Assembly (NCBI GenBank): GCA_903831635.1
Contig: CAIKYN010000137.1
Span: forward strand, 1-18,840
Source of the DNA: an uncultured Spartobacteria bacterium
GTDB taxonomy: Bacteria; Verrucomicrobiota; Verrucomicrobiia; Chthoniobacterales; UBA6821
DNA: 18,840 bases
Direction: 5' to 3'
The notes under the pieces are model-generated. The model had not been told where the DNA came from and searched no databases. It saw only the letters and a list, made by a program, of their open reading frames with translations. The first letter of the stretch is position 1, and every line of letters starts with the position of its first letter. This document shows, in pieces, positions 7,352 through 13,511 of this stretch. Position numbers and translations under genes: made by a program.

Positions 7352-7377
7352 CCCTTGTTACTCCAATGTAACGCGGG
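7352..7377 (-). promoter_or_regulatory. possible hairpin in the rplO-secY spacer
   Basis: In the leader of secY, complementary arms GTTAC and GTAAC (7368-7372 and 7357-7361) enclose a six-base loop. They extend past a two-by-two internal loop to CCC/GGG (7375-7377 and 7352-7354). The structure sits 22 bases upstream of the secY ATG, in the longest spacer of the operon. There is no T-run, so it is not an intrinsic terminator. A role in RNA stability or secY translation is possible, but a chance structure of this size is not excluded. Confidence 0.3.
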
Positions 7378-7405
7378 TGCGCTCTATGGATTTAGAGATT
7401 TTTAA

Positions 7406-7930
7406 TCAGGAAGCCTTGACCGCTTTTCTCGGAGCAGCTTTAAGAGTCGCCCTGGAGGCAATCTTCGTCTGACGCTCACGCAGAACAAGGGATCCACCGG
7501 CGGCTTCAAGCTTTTCCTTGGCAGCGGCACTCGACTTATCCACCTCGACGGTGAACTTCTTCGTGATGGTGCCGCGAGCAAGAAGCTTGATTCCATCATT
7601 ACGACCATGAACAAGTCGTAGGGAACGAAGAGCTGCCTCATCGATCTTGGCACCGGACTCAAAGCGCTCCTCAAGGGTATCGAGGTTCACTACGGCGTAA
7701 ACGGGCTTGAAATCAAAGTTATTGAATCCGCGCTTGGGAAGGCGACGGATGAGGGGCATCTGACCGCCCTCGAATCCAAGACGGACGCTGCCGCCGGAAC
7801 GTGCTTTCTGACCCTTGTGGCCTCGGCCCGAAGTCTTACCGTGGCCGCTGCTTTCTCCGATACCAAGACGCTTCTTGCGATGCTTGGCACCTGGACGGGG
7901 AACGAGATTATGAAGTCGCATGGTTGTCAT
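7406..7930 (-). CDS. rplO: 50S ribosomal protein L15
   Basis: L15 is a late-assembly 50S protein that threads an extended N-terminus into 23S rRNA. The product is 174 residues from the ATG at 7930. A second ATG three codons later (7921, MRLHNLVP) is an equally family-like start, as most L15 proteins begin M-x-L-x-x-L. Conserved regions are RLGIGESSGHGKTSGRGHKGQKARSGG (split here: 21-29 and 30-47), GFEGGQMPLIRRLPKRGF (52-69) and the C-terminal domain with AKEKLEAAGG near 137-146. The C-terminus has an extra basic tail (RATLKAAPRKAVKAS). RpmD (L30), usually just upstream, is absent: only 20 bases separate this gene from rpsE. Confidence 0.96.
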   Translation of the reverse strand: MTTMRLHNLVPRPGAKHRKKRLGIGESSGHGKTSGRGHKGQKARSGGSVRLGFEGGQMPLIRRLPKRGFNNFDFKPVYAVVNLDTLEERFESGAKIDEAALRSLRLVHGRNDGIKLLARGTITKKFTVEVDKSSAAAKEKLEAAGGSLVLRERQTKIASRATLKAAPRKAVKAS

Positions 7931-7950
7931 ACTGGTTATCGTTTAATTTC

Positions 7951-8511
7951 TTAGGCTGCGGCTACAGCTGCGGCTTCGGGTTCCTGAGTGCGGATCTTCT
8001 TGCCACGCAGTTTCATGATTTCATTGCGGGGACGAAGGCTGGTAAGTGCTGCAAGGGTTGCCTTGACCACATTGGAGTGGTTACTGGATCCAAGCGACTT
8101 CGCGAGAACATCACGGACACCGACCGCCTCAAGGACAGCACGGACTCCACCACCAGCGATGACACCAGTACCCGGGGATGCGGGACGAAGGAGGACGCGT
8201 CCACCACCGAACTCACCAAAGGTCTCATGAGGAATCGTCATTCCCGCAATCGCGACGGGAACCATGGCCTTGCGGGCTGCATCGGATCCTTTGCGGATAG
8301 CTTCGCTGACCTCGTTGGCCTTGCCAAATCCGATACCGACACGTCCCTTCATGTCACCGGTGACGATGAGGGCGCTGAAACTGAAGCGGCGACCACCTTT
8401 GACTACCTTGGCGCAACGATTGATGAAGACAACCTTCTCGATCGTGTCCTTGGGTGTGTCGTCGACGGGCTTATCACGGCGTGGTCCGCGTTTGGGGCGT
8501 TTGTCATCCAT
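7951..8511 (-). CDS. rpsE: 30S ribosomal protein S5
   Basis: S5 lies at the 30S mRNA entry and contributes to decoding accuracy. From the ATG at 8511 the protein has 186 residues. It shows the double-stranded-RNA-binding-like N-terminal domain (VVFINRCAKVVKGGRRFSF, then GRVGIGFGKANEV) and the C-terminal domain with RPASPGTGVIAGGGVRAVLE and SLGSSNHSNVVKAT. The frame continues up to a GTG at 8541 inside rplR; I prefer the ATG, which lies 7 bases after the rplR stop and starts a basic leader typical of S5. A GGGAGG sequence inside the last rplR codons is about 20 bases upstream, too far for a standard ribosome-binding site. The protein ends in a short Ala/Glu/Val tail. Confidence 0.95.
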   Translation of the reverse strand: MDDKRPKRGPRRDKPVDDTPKDTIEKVVFINRCAKVVKGGRRFSFSALIVTGDMKGRVGIGFGKANEVSEAIRKGSDAARKAMVPVAIAGMTIPHETFGEFGGGRVLLRPASPGTGVIAGGGVRAVLEAVGVRDVLAKSLGSSNHSNVVKATLAALTSLRPRNEIMKLRGKKIRTQEPEAAAVAAA

Positions 8512-8518
8512 AGAAATA

Positions 8519-8875
8519 TTAGAACTGAAGTCCTCCCTCACGGGCTGCCTCGGCGAGGGCTTTCACCTTGCCATGATACATGAATCCGCCGCGATCGAAG
8601 ACAACCTTGTCGATCTTCTTTGCGAGACCACGCTCGGCGATGAGTTTTCCAACCTTGATGGCGGTAGCCACATTGGCGCGGGATGTTGGGTCCTTCGTGA
8701 AGGATTCCTCCGTGGTGTTGACGCTGGCCAAGGTATTGCCGGCAAGGTCGTCGATGACCTGGGCAGTGATATGCTGACCGGAGAAGTGGACCGCAAGACG
8801 GGGCCTCTCGGCAGTGCCGGAGACTTTCTTGCGGAGGCGTACGTGACGCAGTTTGCGGGAATTAGTTGCGGACAT
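8519..8875 (-). CDS. rplR: 50S ribosomal protein L18
   Basis: L18 binds 5S rRNA together with L5 and L25 and helps place it in the central protuberance. The 118-residue protein has the standard layout: basic N-terminus (MSATNSRKLRHVRLRKKVSG), RPRLAVHFSGQHITAQVID in the first beta strands, and the C-terminal VVFDRGGFMYHGKVKALAEAAREGGLQF signature. Length is ordinary. AAGGA lies about 12 bases before the ATG, a loose Shine-Dalgarno match. RplF precedes it by 18 bases. Confidence 0.97.
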   Translation of the reverse strand: MSATNSRKLRHVRLRKKVSGTAERPRLAVHFSGQHITAQVIDDLAGNTLASVNTTEESFTKDPTSRANVATAIKVGKLIAERGLAKKIDKVVFDRGGFMYHGKVKALAEAAREGGLQF

Positions 8876-8893
8876 GGGATGATGATCCTTGGA

Positions 8894-9433
8894 TTACTGG
8901 ACAGTCTTGCCTTCTTTGCGGCGGACAACCTCGTCGGAGTAGCGGATACCCTTGCCCTTGTAAGGCTCTGGTGGGTAATACGCACGGATATCGGCGGCCA
9001 CCTGACCGACGAGATGCTTGTCGATTCCCTCGATGGAGATCTTGGTATTGTCTGTGACAGCGATCTTGATCTCTGGAGGAATTGGGAAGAGGACAGGGTG
9101 GGAGTAGCCGATCGAGAGGTCAAGTTTGTCTCCCTTGACTGCGGCACGGAAACCGACGCCCTGGATCTCGAGATCGCGGCGGAAGCCATTGCTGACTCCA
9201 TTCACCATGTTGTTGATGAGAGCGCGGGAAAGTCCATGAAGAGCACGGACTTCGCGTTGCTCATTGGCACGGGCAACAGTAAGGACTGCACCTTCTGTGG
9301 AGAGGGTGATACCTTTGGGGAGCTCCCAAGTGAGCTTGCCTTTGGGACCCTCGACAGTGACATGATTTCCGTCTGCAACGGAGACCTTGACTTTGTCAGG
9401 GAGAGTGATTGGTGTTTTACCGATACGGGACAT
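8894..9433 (-). CDS. rplF: 50S ribosomal protein L6
   Basis: L6 sits near the base of the L7/L12 stalk and the sarcin-ricin loop, where elongation factors bind. The 179-residue protein starts MSRIGKTPITLPDKVKV and has two related alpha-beta repeats, the second with VGFRAAVKGDKLDLSIGYSHPV. The C-terminal IRAYYPPEPYKGKGIRYSDE signature is intact. Length is normal. The ATG at 9433 is preceded by a pyrimidine tract (ATTTTTCCTGCC) rather than a Shine-Dalgarno sequence. It lies 23 bases after rpsH and 18 bases before rplR. Confidence 0.97.
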   Translation of the reverse strand: MSRIGKTPITLPDKVKVSVADGNHVTVEGPKGKLTWELPKGITLSTEGAVLTVARANEQREVRALHGLSRALINNMVNGVSNGFRRDLEIQGVGFRAAVKGDKLDLSIGYSHPVLFPIPPEIKIAVTDNTKISIEGIDKHLVGQVAADIRAYYPPEPYKGKGIRYSDEVVRRKEGKTVQ

Positions 9434-9456
9434 GGCAGGAAAAATAGTTTACCGGG

Positions 9457-9855
9457 TTACCAGATGTAGGCGAGAAGTTCTCCGCCGACTTTCTGCTTGC
9501 GGGCCTCATGACCCGAGAGGACACCACGTGATGTGGAGATGATGGAGATGCCGAGACCACCGAGGACGCGAGGAATCTCCTCACTTCCGACATAGCGACG
9601 GAGTCCAGGACGGCTGATGCGACGAAGGCCTGCAATTGCTGGAGTCTTGCCCACATAGCGGGGACGGATCTTGATGCGAGGGTGGGCTTCCTTGTTATCA
9701 AGCTCGTACTCCTCGATATAACCCTCACTCTTGAGGATAGCGACGATGTCGCTCTTGATCTTGGAATAGGGAACGAAGAACTCATCCTTCTGCACGCTAA
9801 CAGCGTTGCGGACTCGGGTGAGCAGATCGGCGATGGGATCGGTCAGTGCACTCAT
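9457..9855 (-). CDS. rpsH: 30S ribosomal protein S8
   Basis: S8 is a primary binder of 16S rRNA helix 21 and, in E. coli, the repressor of the spc operon. The 132-residue protein begins with the family signature DPIADLLTRVRNA (6-18), has YSKIKSDIVAILKSEGYI in the N-terminal domain, and ends with STSRGVLSGHEARKQKVGGELLAYIW, with the rRNA-binding STSRG intact. It follows rplE by only 6 bases, so rpsN, which usually lies between these genes, is not here. No spc-type S8 target hairpin was recognised near rplE. Confidence 0.97.
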   Translation of the reverse strand: MSALTDPIADLLTRVRNAVSVQKDEFFVPYSKIKSDIVAILKSEGYIEEYELDNKEAHPRIKIRPRYVGKTPAIAGLRRISRPGLRRYVGSEEIPRVLGGLGISIISTSRGVLSGHEARKQKVGGELLAYIW

Positions 9856-9861
9856 TGATAA

Positions 9862-10482
9862 TTAAGCGGAAGCGGATTCAGGTGCCTGCTCTGCGGATGC
9901 AGTCTCGGCTTTTTCGACCTTTTTGGCATTACGGCCGGCAAAAGGCATTCCGAGCTCGGTGAGGAGGGCACGCGCCTCGTCATTGCTCGTCGCGGATGTG
10001 ACGATGGTGATATCGAAGCCGATGTTGCGCTTGATCTTGTCGAGCTCAACCTCCGGGAAGATGGACTGATCAGTCACACCGAGGGTGTAGTTGCCGTTTC
10101 CGTCGAAGGCACGGGTAGAGACACCACGAAAGTCACGGATACGGGGCAGGGCCGTCTTGATAAGGCGCTCGAGGAACTCGTACATAATACGGCCACGGAG
10201 CGTGACCTTGGCACCGATTGCCTGGCCAGCACGAAGTTTGAAATTGGAAATGGCCTTCTTGGAAATGGTCTCAACAGGCTTCTGCCCTGTGATGAGTTCA
10301 AGTTCGTCCTTGGCGATCTCAAGCGCTGCCTTCACGTCGGGTGCCGAAGCGATGGAAGTATTGATAACCACCTTGGTGAGGCGGGGGACCTGATGCACAT
10401 TCTTGTATCCGCGCTTCTCCTTGAGGGCGGGGATGACGCGTGTGGTGTACTCGTTCTGAAGTTCGGCGATGGGCAGTGACAT
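9862..10482 (-). CDS. rplE: 50S ribosomal protein L5
   Basis: L5 binds 5S rRNA and contacts the P-site tRNA and the 30S head through bridge B1b. The 206-residue protein starts MSLPIAELQNEYTTRVIPAL. Family segments are VPRLTKVVINTS, ITGQKPVETISKKAISNFKLR, the FLERLIKTALPRIRDFRG segment and the QSIFPEVELDKI segment. It is about 20-25 residues longer than usual: after GMPF the protein ends in a Glu/Ala/Ser-rich tail (roughly 183-206). The ATG is preceded by AAAAGGA with nine bases between, one of the better Shine-Dalgarno matches here. Confidence 0.96.
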   Translation of the reverse strand: MSLPIAELQNEYTTRVIPALKEKRGYKNVHQVPRLTKVVINTSIASAPDVKAALEIAKDELELITGQKPVETISKKAISNFKLRAGQAIGAKVTLRGRIMYEFLERLIKTALPRIRDFRGVSTRAFDGNGNYTLGVTDQSIFPEVELDKIKRNIGFDITIVTSATSNDEARALLTELGMPFAGRNAKKVEKAETASAEQAPESASA

Positions 10483-10517
10483 GTCTCTGTATCCTTTTTT
10501 TATTTGGCCTCGTTCAG

Positions 10518-10859
10518 TTATTCAGCCTTTGGAGCCTTGGCCTTGGGGGCTTTCTTAGCTTTGGGAGCCTTCTCGCTCTTCTCGTTCTTCGACTTGGAAG
10601 TACCTTCACGCGCAACTTTCTCGAGGAGCTTGACGTTAGAGATATGAATTGGTCCCTCGCGTTCGATAATCGCGCCGTTTGGCTGCTCTTGGGAGCGCTT
10701 CACATGCTTCTTGATCATACGGACGCCTTCGATCACAACCTGATGCTTGGCGCGGTTGACTTGGAGAATCTTGCCCTCGGAGCCACGATGATTACCCGAG
10801 ATGACCTTCACGAGATCACCGGCATGGACATGGGTTTTGTTGAGCTGTAGTGCTGGCAT
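10518..10859 (-). CDS. rplX: 50S ribosomal protein L24 with unusual C-terminus
   Basis: L24 starts 50S assembly and lies near the tunnel exit. The KOW-type N-terminal domain is clear: VHAGDLVKVISGNHRGSEGK at 11-30, VVIEGVRMIKKHVKR at 41-55 and EGPIHISNVKLL at 68-79. The usual last segment (with TRVGFR and GKKVR) is missing. In its place is a Lys/Ala/Pro/Glu tail at about 88-113 with repeated KAPKAK units. Total length, 113 residues, is near normal, so the tail substitutes for the lost part rather than adding to it. No Shine-Dalgarno sequence is visible. RplN precedes it by 11 bases. Confidence 0.95.
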   Translation of the reverse strand: MPALQLNKTHVHAGDLVKVISGNHRGSEGKILQVNRAKHQVVIEGVRMIKKHVKRSQEQPNGAIIEREGPIHISNVKLLEKVAREGTSKSKNEKSEKAPKAKKAPKAKAPKAE

Positions 10860-10870
10860 TATCTTGTAAT

Positions 10871-11236
10871 TTAGAGAACCTCAGGGGCAAGTGAGACGAT
10901 CTTCATGAAATTCTTTTCACGGAGTTCGCGGGCGACGGGTCCGAAAATACGGGTTCCTCGAGGATTCTGATCCTTGTCGATGATAACGATTGCGTTGCTG
11001 TCAAAGCGAAGGTAGGAGCCATCTTCACGGCGGACAGGCTGGCGGGTACGAACGACAACGGCACGAACAACATCGCCCTTCTTAACGGCGCCACCTGTGG
11101 AGGCCTCTTTGACGTTTGCGGTAATGACATCACCGATGCGAGCTGAAAGCGTGCGCTTTCCGATGACACCAATCATGGTGGCCATGCGGGCACCTGTGTT
11201 GTCAGCGACATCGAGACGGGAGCGAATCTGGATCAT
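10871..11236 (-). CDS. rplN: 50S ribosomal protein L14
   Basis: L14 binds 23S rRNA at the subunit interface, forming an intersubunit bridge, and is the docking site of the silencing factor RsfS. The 121-residue protein matches the family along its length: MIQIRSRLDVADNTGAR at 1-17, VKKGDVVRAVVVRT at 52-65, FDSNAIVIID and the ending GTRIFGPVARELREKNFMKIVSLAPEVL (parts 94-107 and 108-121). AGGA lies about nine bases before the ATG. It lies 55 bases after rpsQ. Confidence 0.98.
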   Translation of the reverse strand: MIQIRSRLDVADNTGARMATMIGVIGKRTLSARIGDVITANVKEASTGGAVKKGDVVRAVVVRTRQPVRREDGSYLRFDSNAIVIIDKDQNPRGTRIFGPVARELREKNFMKIVSLAPEVL

Positions 11237-11291
11237 GGTACTGGTTCCTAAAAGGGTTTGTTTCTAGAAGTGTTGGGTTCTAGTTGACGAC

Positions 11292-11585
11292 TTAGTGGCG
11301 GATCACCTCGACCAAGCGCCAGCGTTTGAGGCGGCTGAGGGGACGAGTCTCCATGATGGAGACACGATCACCAATCTTGGCTTCGTTCTTTTCGTCATGG
11401 ACGTGAAACTTCTTCACCTGTTTGATGATCTTTCCAAAAAGAGGGTGTGGAACACGGGTAACTGTCTTTACAACGATGGTCTTATCCATCTTGTCGGAGA
11501 TCACCTCGCCAACTCGGGTCTTACGTAGGGATCGGGACTCGTCTGAGGAGGGAGTGGAAGTAGTGGTGGTAGCTGTATCGTTCAT
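11292..11585 (-). CDS. rpsQ: 30S ribosomal protein S17 with N-terminal extension
   Basis: S17 is a primary 16S rRNA-binding protein with an OB-fold. The 97-residue product is slightly longer than usual because of a Thr/Ser/Asp-rich leader of about 20 residues (MNDTATTTTSTPSSDES). The conserved core follows: GEVISDKMDKTIVVKT at about 26-41, HPLFGKIIK at 47-55, HVHDEKNEAKIGD and METRPLSRLKRWRLVEV. No internal Met lies between the leader and core, so the ATG at 11585 is the likely start. It follows rpmC by 21 bases. Confidence 0.96.
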   Translation of the reverse strand: MNDTATTTTSTPSSDESRSLRKTRVGEVISDKMDKTIVVKTVTRVPHPLFGKIIKQVKKFHVHDEKNEAKIGDRVSIMETRPLSRLKRWRLVEVIRH

Positions 11586-11606
11586 CGGTGCGGTGGCCTG
11601 TTATGC

Positions 11607-11810
11607 TTAGAGCGCCTTGGATGCCTTGGTTTTGGCAGTGAGCACGGTTTCAAGGCGTGCGATCTCGCGGCGCATCATTGTCAGGAGATGGGGCTTTTCA
11701 AGCTGTCCGGCCTGCTGCTGAAGGCGCAGGTGGAAGATCTCCTGTCGCAGTTCCTTCTTACGGGAAGCAAGCTCAGTAGGCGTTAATTCGCGGATTTCGT
11801 CAAGAGTCAT
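11607..11810 (-). CDS. rpmC: 50S ribosomal protein L29
   Basis: L29 is a small helical 50S protein next to the tunnel exit, near the trigger factor and SRP docking site. The 67-residue product begins MTLDEIRELTPTEL and has the family helix with KKELRQEIFHLRLQQQAGQLEKP and REIARLETVLTAK. Length is typical. It lies between rplP (30-base gap) and rpsQ (21-base gap), its standard place. Confidence 0.97.
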   Translation of the reverse strand: MTLDEIRELTPTELASRKKELRQEIFHLRLQQQAGQLEKPHLLTMMRREIARLETVLTAKTKASKAL

Positions 11811-11840
11811 ATTCTGTTACGGTTGTCGTATGCCTGAAAA

Positions 11841-12260
11841 TTAGGAGGCGTGGTGACGAGTGATAAACTTGGTGCGGATCGGCAGCTTGTTGGCTGCAAG
11901 ACGCAGGGATTCACGGGCCACGGTCTCAGAAACACCGTCAAGCTCGAACAAGATATTACCTGGACGAACCGTGGCAACCCAATATTCGGGCTGACCTTTT
12001 CCCTTACCCATTCGGGTCTCGGGTGGGCGAGCGGTAACCGATTTGTCAGGGAAAATACGGATCCAAAGCTTGCCCTTACGCTTCATGTTACGTGTTAATG
12101 CAACACGAGCAGCCTCGATCTGAGTATTGGTGATCCAGGCGCGCTCCAAGGTCTGGAGTCCGAATTCACCGAAATCGATATTGATATTGCGTGAGGCAAT
12201 TCCGGTGCGGCTTCCGCGCTGGGTCTTGCGATACTTGACTCTTTTTGGCAGTAAGGGCAT
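11841..12260 (-). CDS. rplP: 50S ribosomal protein L16
   Basis: L16 lies near the A-site tRNA elbow and is needed for peptidyl transferase activity of the mature 50S. The 139-residue protein begins MPLLPKRVKYRKTQRG and contains LERAWITNTQIEAARVALTR (37-56), the KLWIRIFPDKSVTARPPETRMGKGKG region, and WVATVRPGNILFELDGV. Length is normal. Unlike most genes here it has a strong ribosome-binding site, AAGGAG, seven bases before the ATG. Confidence 0.98.
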   Translation of the reverse strand: MPLLPKRVKYRKTQRGSRTGIASRNINIDFGEFGLQTLERAWITNTQIEAARVALTRNMKRKGKLWIRIFPDKSVTARPPETRMGKGKGQPEYWVATVRPGNILFELDGVSETVARESLRLAANKLPIRTKFITRHHAS

Positions 12261-12265
12261 GGCTT

Positions 12266-12274
12266 CTCTCCTTT
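12266..12274 (-). promoter_or_regulatory. strong Shine-Dalgarno site of rplP
   Basis: The minus strand reads AAAGGAGAG here, with the GGAG core ending seven bases before the rplP ATG at 12260. It is the clearest ribosome-binding site in the window and fixes the rplP start. Most other genes in the operon lack such a match. Confidence 0.85.
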
Positions 12275-12298
12275 AAAAAAATTTGATTGGAAATGTGG

Positions 12299-12994
12299 TT
12301 ATGCTACCGCCTCCACCGCAGCGGGTGCGGGTGCCGGGGTTGGTGAAGCACTTCGGGGCTCGCCGAGTTTCTCGGGCTTTTTGCAGATCCAGCACTTCAC
12401 TCCGATTTTTCCAGCAACGGTATCGGCCTCGGCAAAGCCGTAGTCGATCGTGGTACGGAGGGTATGAAGAGGGATGGTTCCTGCGCGAACAACTTCAGTA
12501 CGGGCAATTTCAGCACCACCAAGACGTCCACTGGCGCGGATCTTGATACCATCAGCACCCATGTCCATGGCAATCTGCATCGACTTCTTCATCGCACGGC
12601 GGAATCCGATACGACGCTCGAGTTGCCCGGCGACGCTTTCAGCGACAAGCTGTGCATCGATCTCGGGCTGCTTGATCTCAATGATGTCGATCTTTGCCTG
12701 CTTTCCACCTGCAAGATCGGAAACCTTCTTGGTCATTGTCTCGATCTCAGATCCCTTGCGACCGATCACGATACCGGGACGGGCAGTGAAGATGGTGACA
12801 CGAACACTGTTCCAGGCGCGCTCAATAACGATGCGAGAAACAGCAGCGGTCTTAAGCTTCTTCTTGAGCCAATTGCGAATCTGCTGGTCGGCGTAGAGAA
12901 AATCGGCGAATTCTTTTTCCGTCGCGTACCAACGCGAGGTCCAGTCTCGGGTGATCGGAAGGCGGAAGCCGATGGGGTTGACTTTTTGTCCCAT
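12299..12994 (-). CDS. rpsC: 30S ribosomal protein S3
   Basis: S3 is at the mRNA entry of the 30S subunit and has helicase-related residues. The 231-residue protein begins MGQKVNPIGFRL and carries the type II KH domain, with the GRKG loop at 78-81 (VIGRKGSEIE). The C-terminal domain has FRRAMKKSMQIAMDMGADGIKI and SGRLGGAEIARTE. After GKIGVKCWICKKPEK the protein ends in an Ala/Pro-rich tail of about 20 residues. The sequence CWIC, where VWIF is common, is unusual but lies outside known functional motifs. The gene lies 36 bases after rplV and 38 before rplP. Confidence 0.97.
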   Translation of the reverse strand: MGQKVNPIGFRLPITRDWTSRWYATEKEFADFLYADQQIRNWLKKKLKTAAVSRIVIERAWNSVRVTIFTARPGIVIGRKGSEIETMTKKVSDLAGGKQAKIDIIEIKQPEIDAQLVAESVAGQLERRIGFRRAMKKSMQIAMDMGADGIKIRASGRLGGAEIARTEVVRAGTIPLHTLRTTIDYGFAEADTVAGKIGVKCWICKKPEKLGEPRSASPTPAPAPAAVEAVA

Positions 12995-13030
12995 AGTAGG
13001 TGTTCGTTATAAGGTGATTGGCTTCTCTTC

Positions 13031-13501
13031 TTAGTCGTTGGTTGCGACGGATGTCTCGGTGACCACATCGACTGCGGGAGCAGGTGAAGCGGCCACTTCT
13101 TTAGTGGCTCTGGCCTTGGGCTTGGCAGAAGATTTGGATTTGGGCTTGTCCGAGCGGCGGACGATGGCAACCTCGTCCGTGAGAACGATACGAATATGGC
13201 TGTTGCGCTTACGTACAGGACCTGCGCTGCCACGAGCCTTGGGACGAACACGCTTGATAGTCGGAGCCTCGCCGATGACGGCCTCCTTGATCACCAGAAG
13301 TTCCGGGCGAATATTGTTGTTATGCTCTGCATTGGCGATTGCACTCTTAAGAGTCTTGGCAATCAGGGGAGCTGCTTTCTTGGGAATGAAGGCGAGTTGC
13401 TGGAGCGCATCAACGGCTGGAAGGCCCTGAATCTCACGAGTAACCTCACGTGCCTTGAAGGCTGATATTTTCGCGTAGCGGTGGGTGGCGATGACTTGCA
13501 T
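13031..13501 (-). CDS. rplV: 50S ribosomal protein L22 with long C-terminal tail
   Basis: L22 lines the peptide exit tunnel through its long beta-hairpin and contacts all domains of 23S rRNA. The core occupies about residues 1-110 of 156. Visible parts are HRYAKISAFKAREVTREIQG at 7-26, KSAIANAEHNN at 52-62, and the tunnel hairpin with RVRPKARGSAGPVRKRNSHI at about 84-103. A tail of about 46 residues follows, first Lys/Ser-rich, then Ala/Val/Thr-rich. The ATG at 13501 is preceded by TTTTTTACCC, the same sequence that precedes map, and no Shine-Dalgarno match. It begins 10 bases after the unusual secreted-protein gene rather than after rpsS, its usual neighbour. Confidence 0.95.
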   Translation of the reverse strand: MQVIATHRYAKISAFKAREVTREIQGLPAVDALQQLAFIPKKAAPLIAKTLKSAIANAEHNNNIRPELLVIKEAVIGEAPTIKRVRPKARGSAGPVRKRNSHIRIVLTDEVAIVRRSDKPKSKSSAKPKARATKEVAASPAPAVDVVTETSVATND

Positions 13502-13511
13502 GGGTAAAAAA

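Noticed and set aside
8512..8541. GTG start giving ten more residues on S5
   Set aside because: It lies inside rplR. The ATG just after the rplR stop is better placed, though the GTG cannot be fully excluded.
7801..8583. 260-codon plus-strand open frame
   Set aside because: It is antisense to rplO and rpsE and has no recognisable domain.
8264..9469. 401-codon plus-strand open frame
   Set aside because: It is antisense to rpsE, rplR and rplF, whose products are unmistakable; the long frame comes from codon bias on the coding strand.
12464..13012. 182-codon plus-strand open frame
   Set aside because: It is antisense to rpsC throughout.
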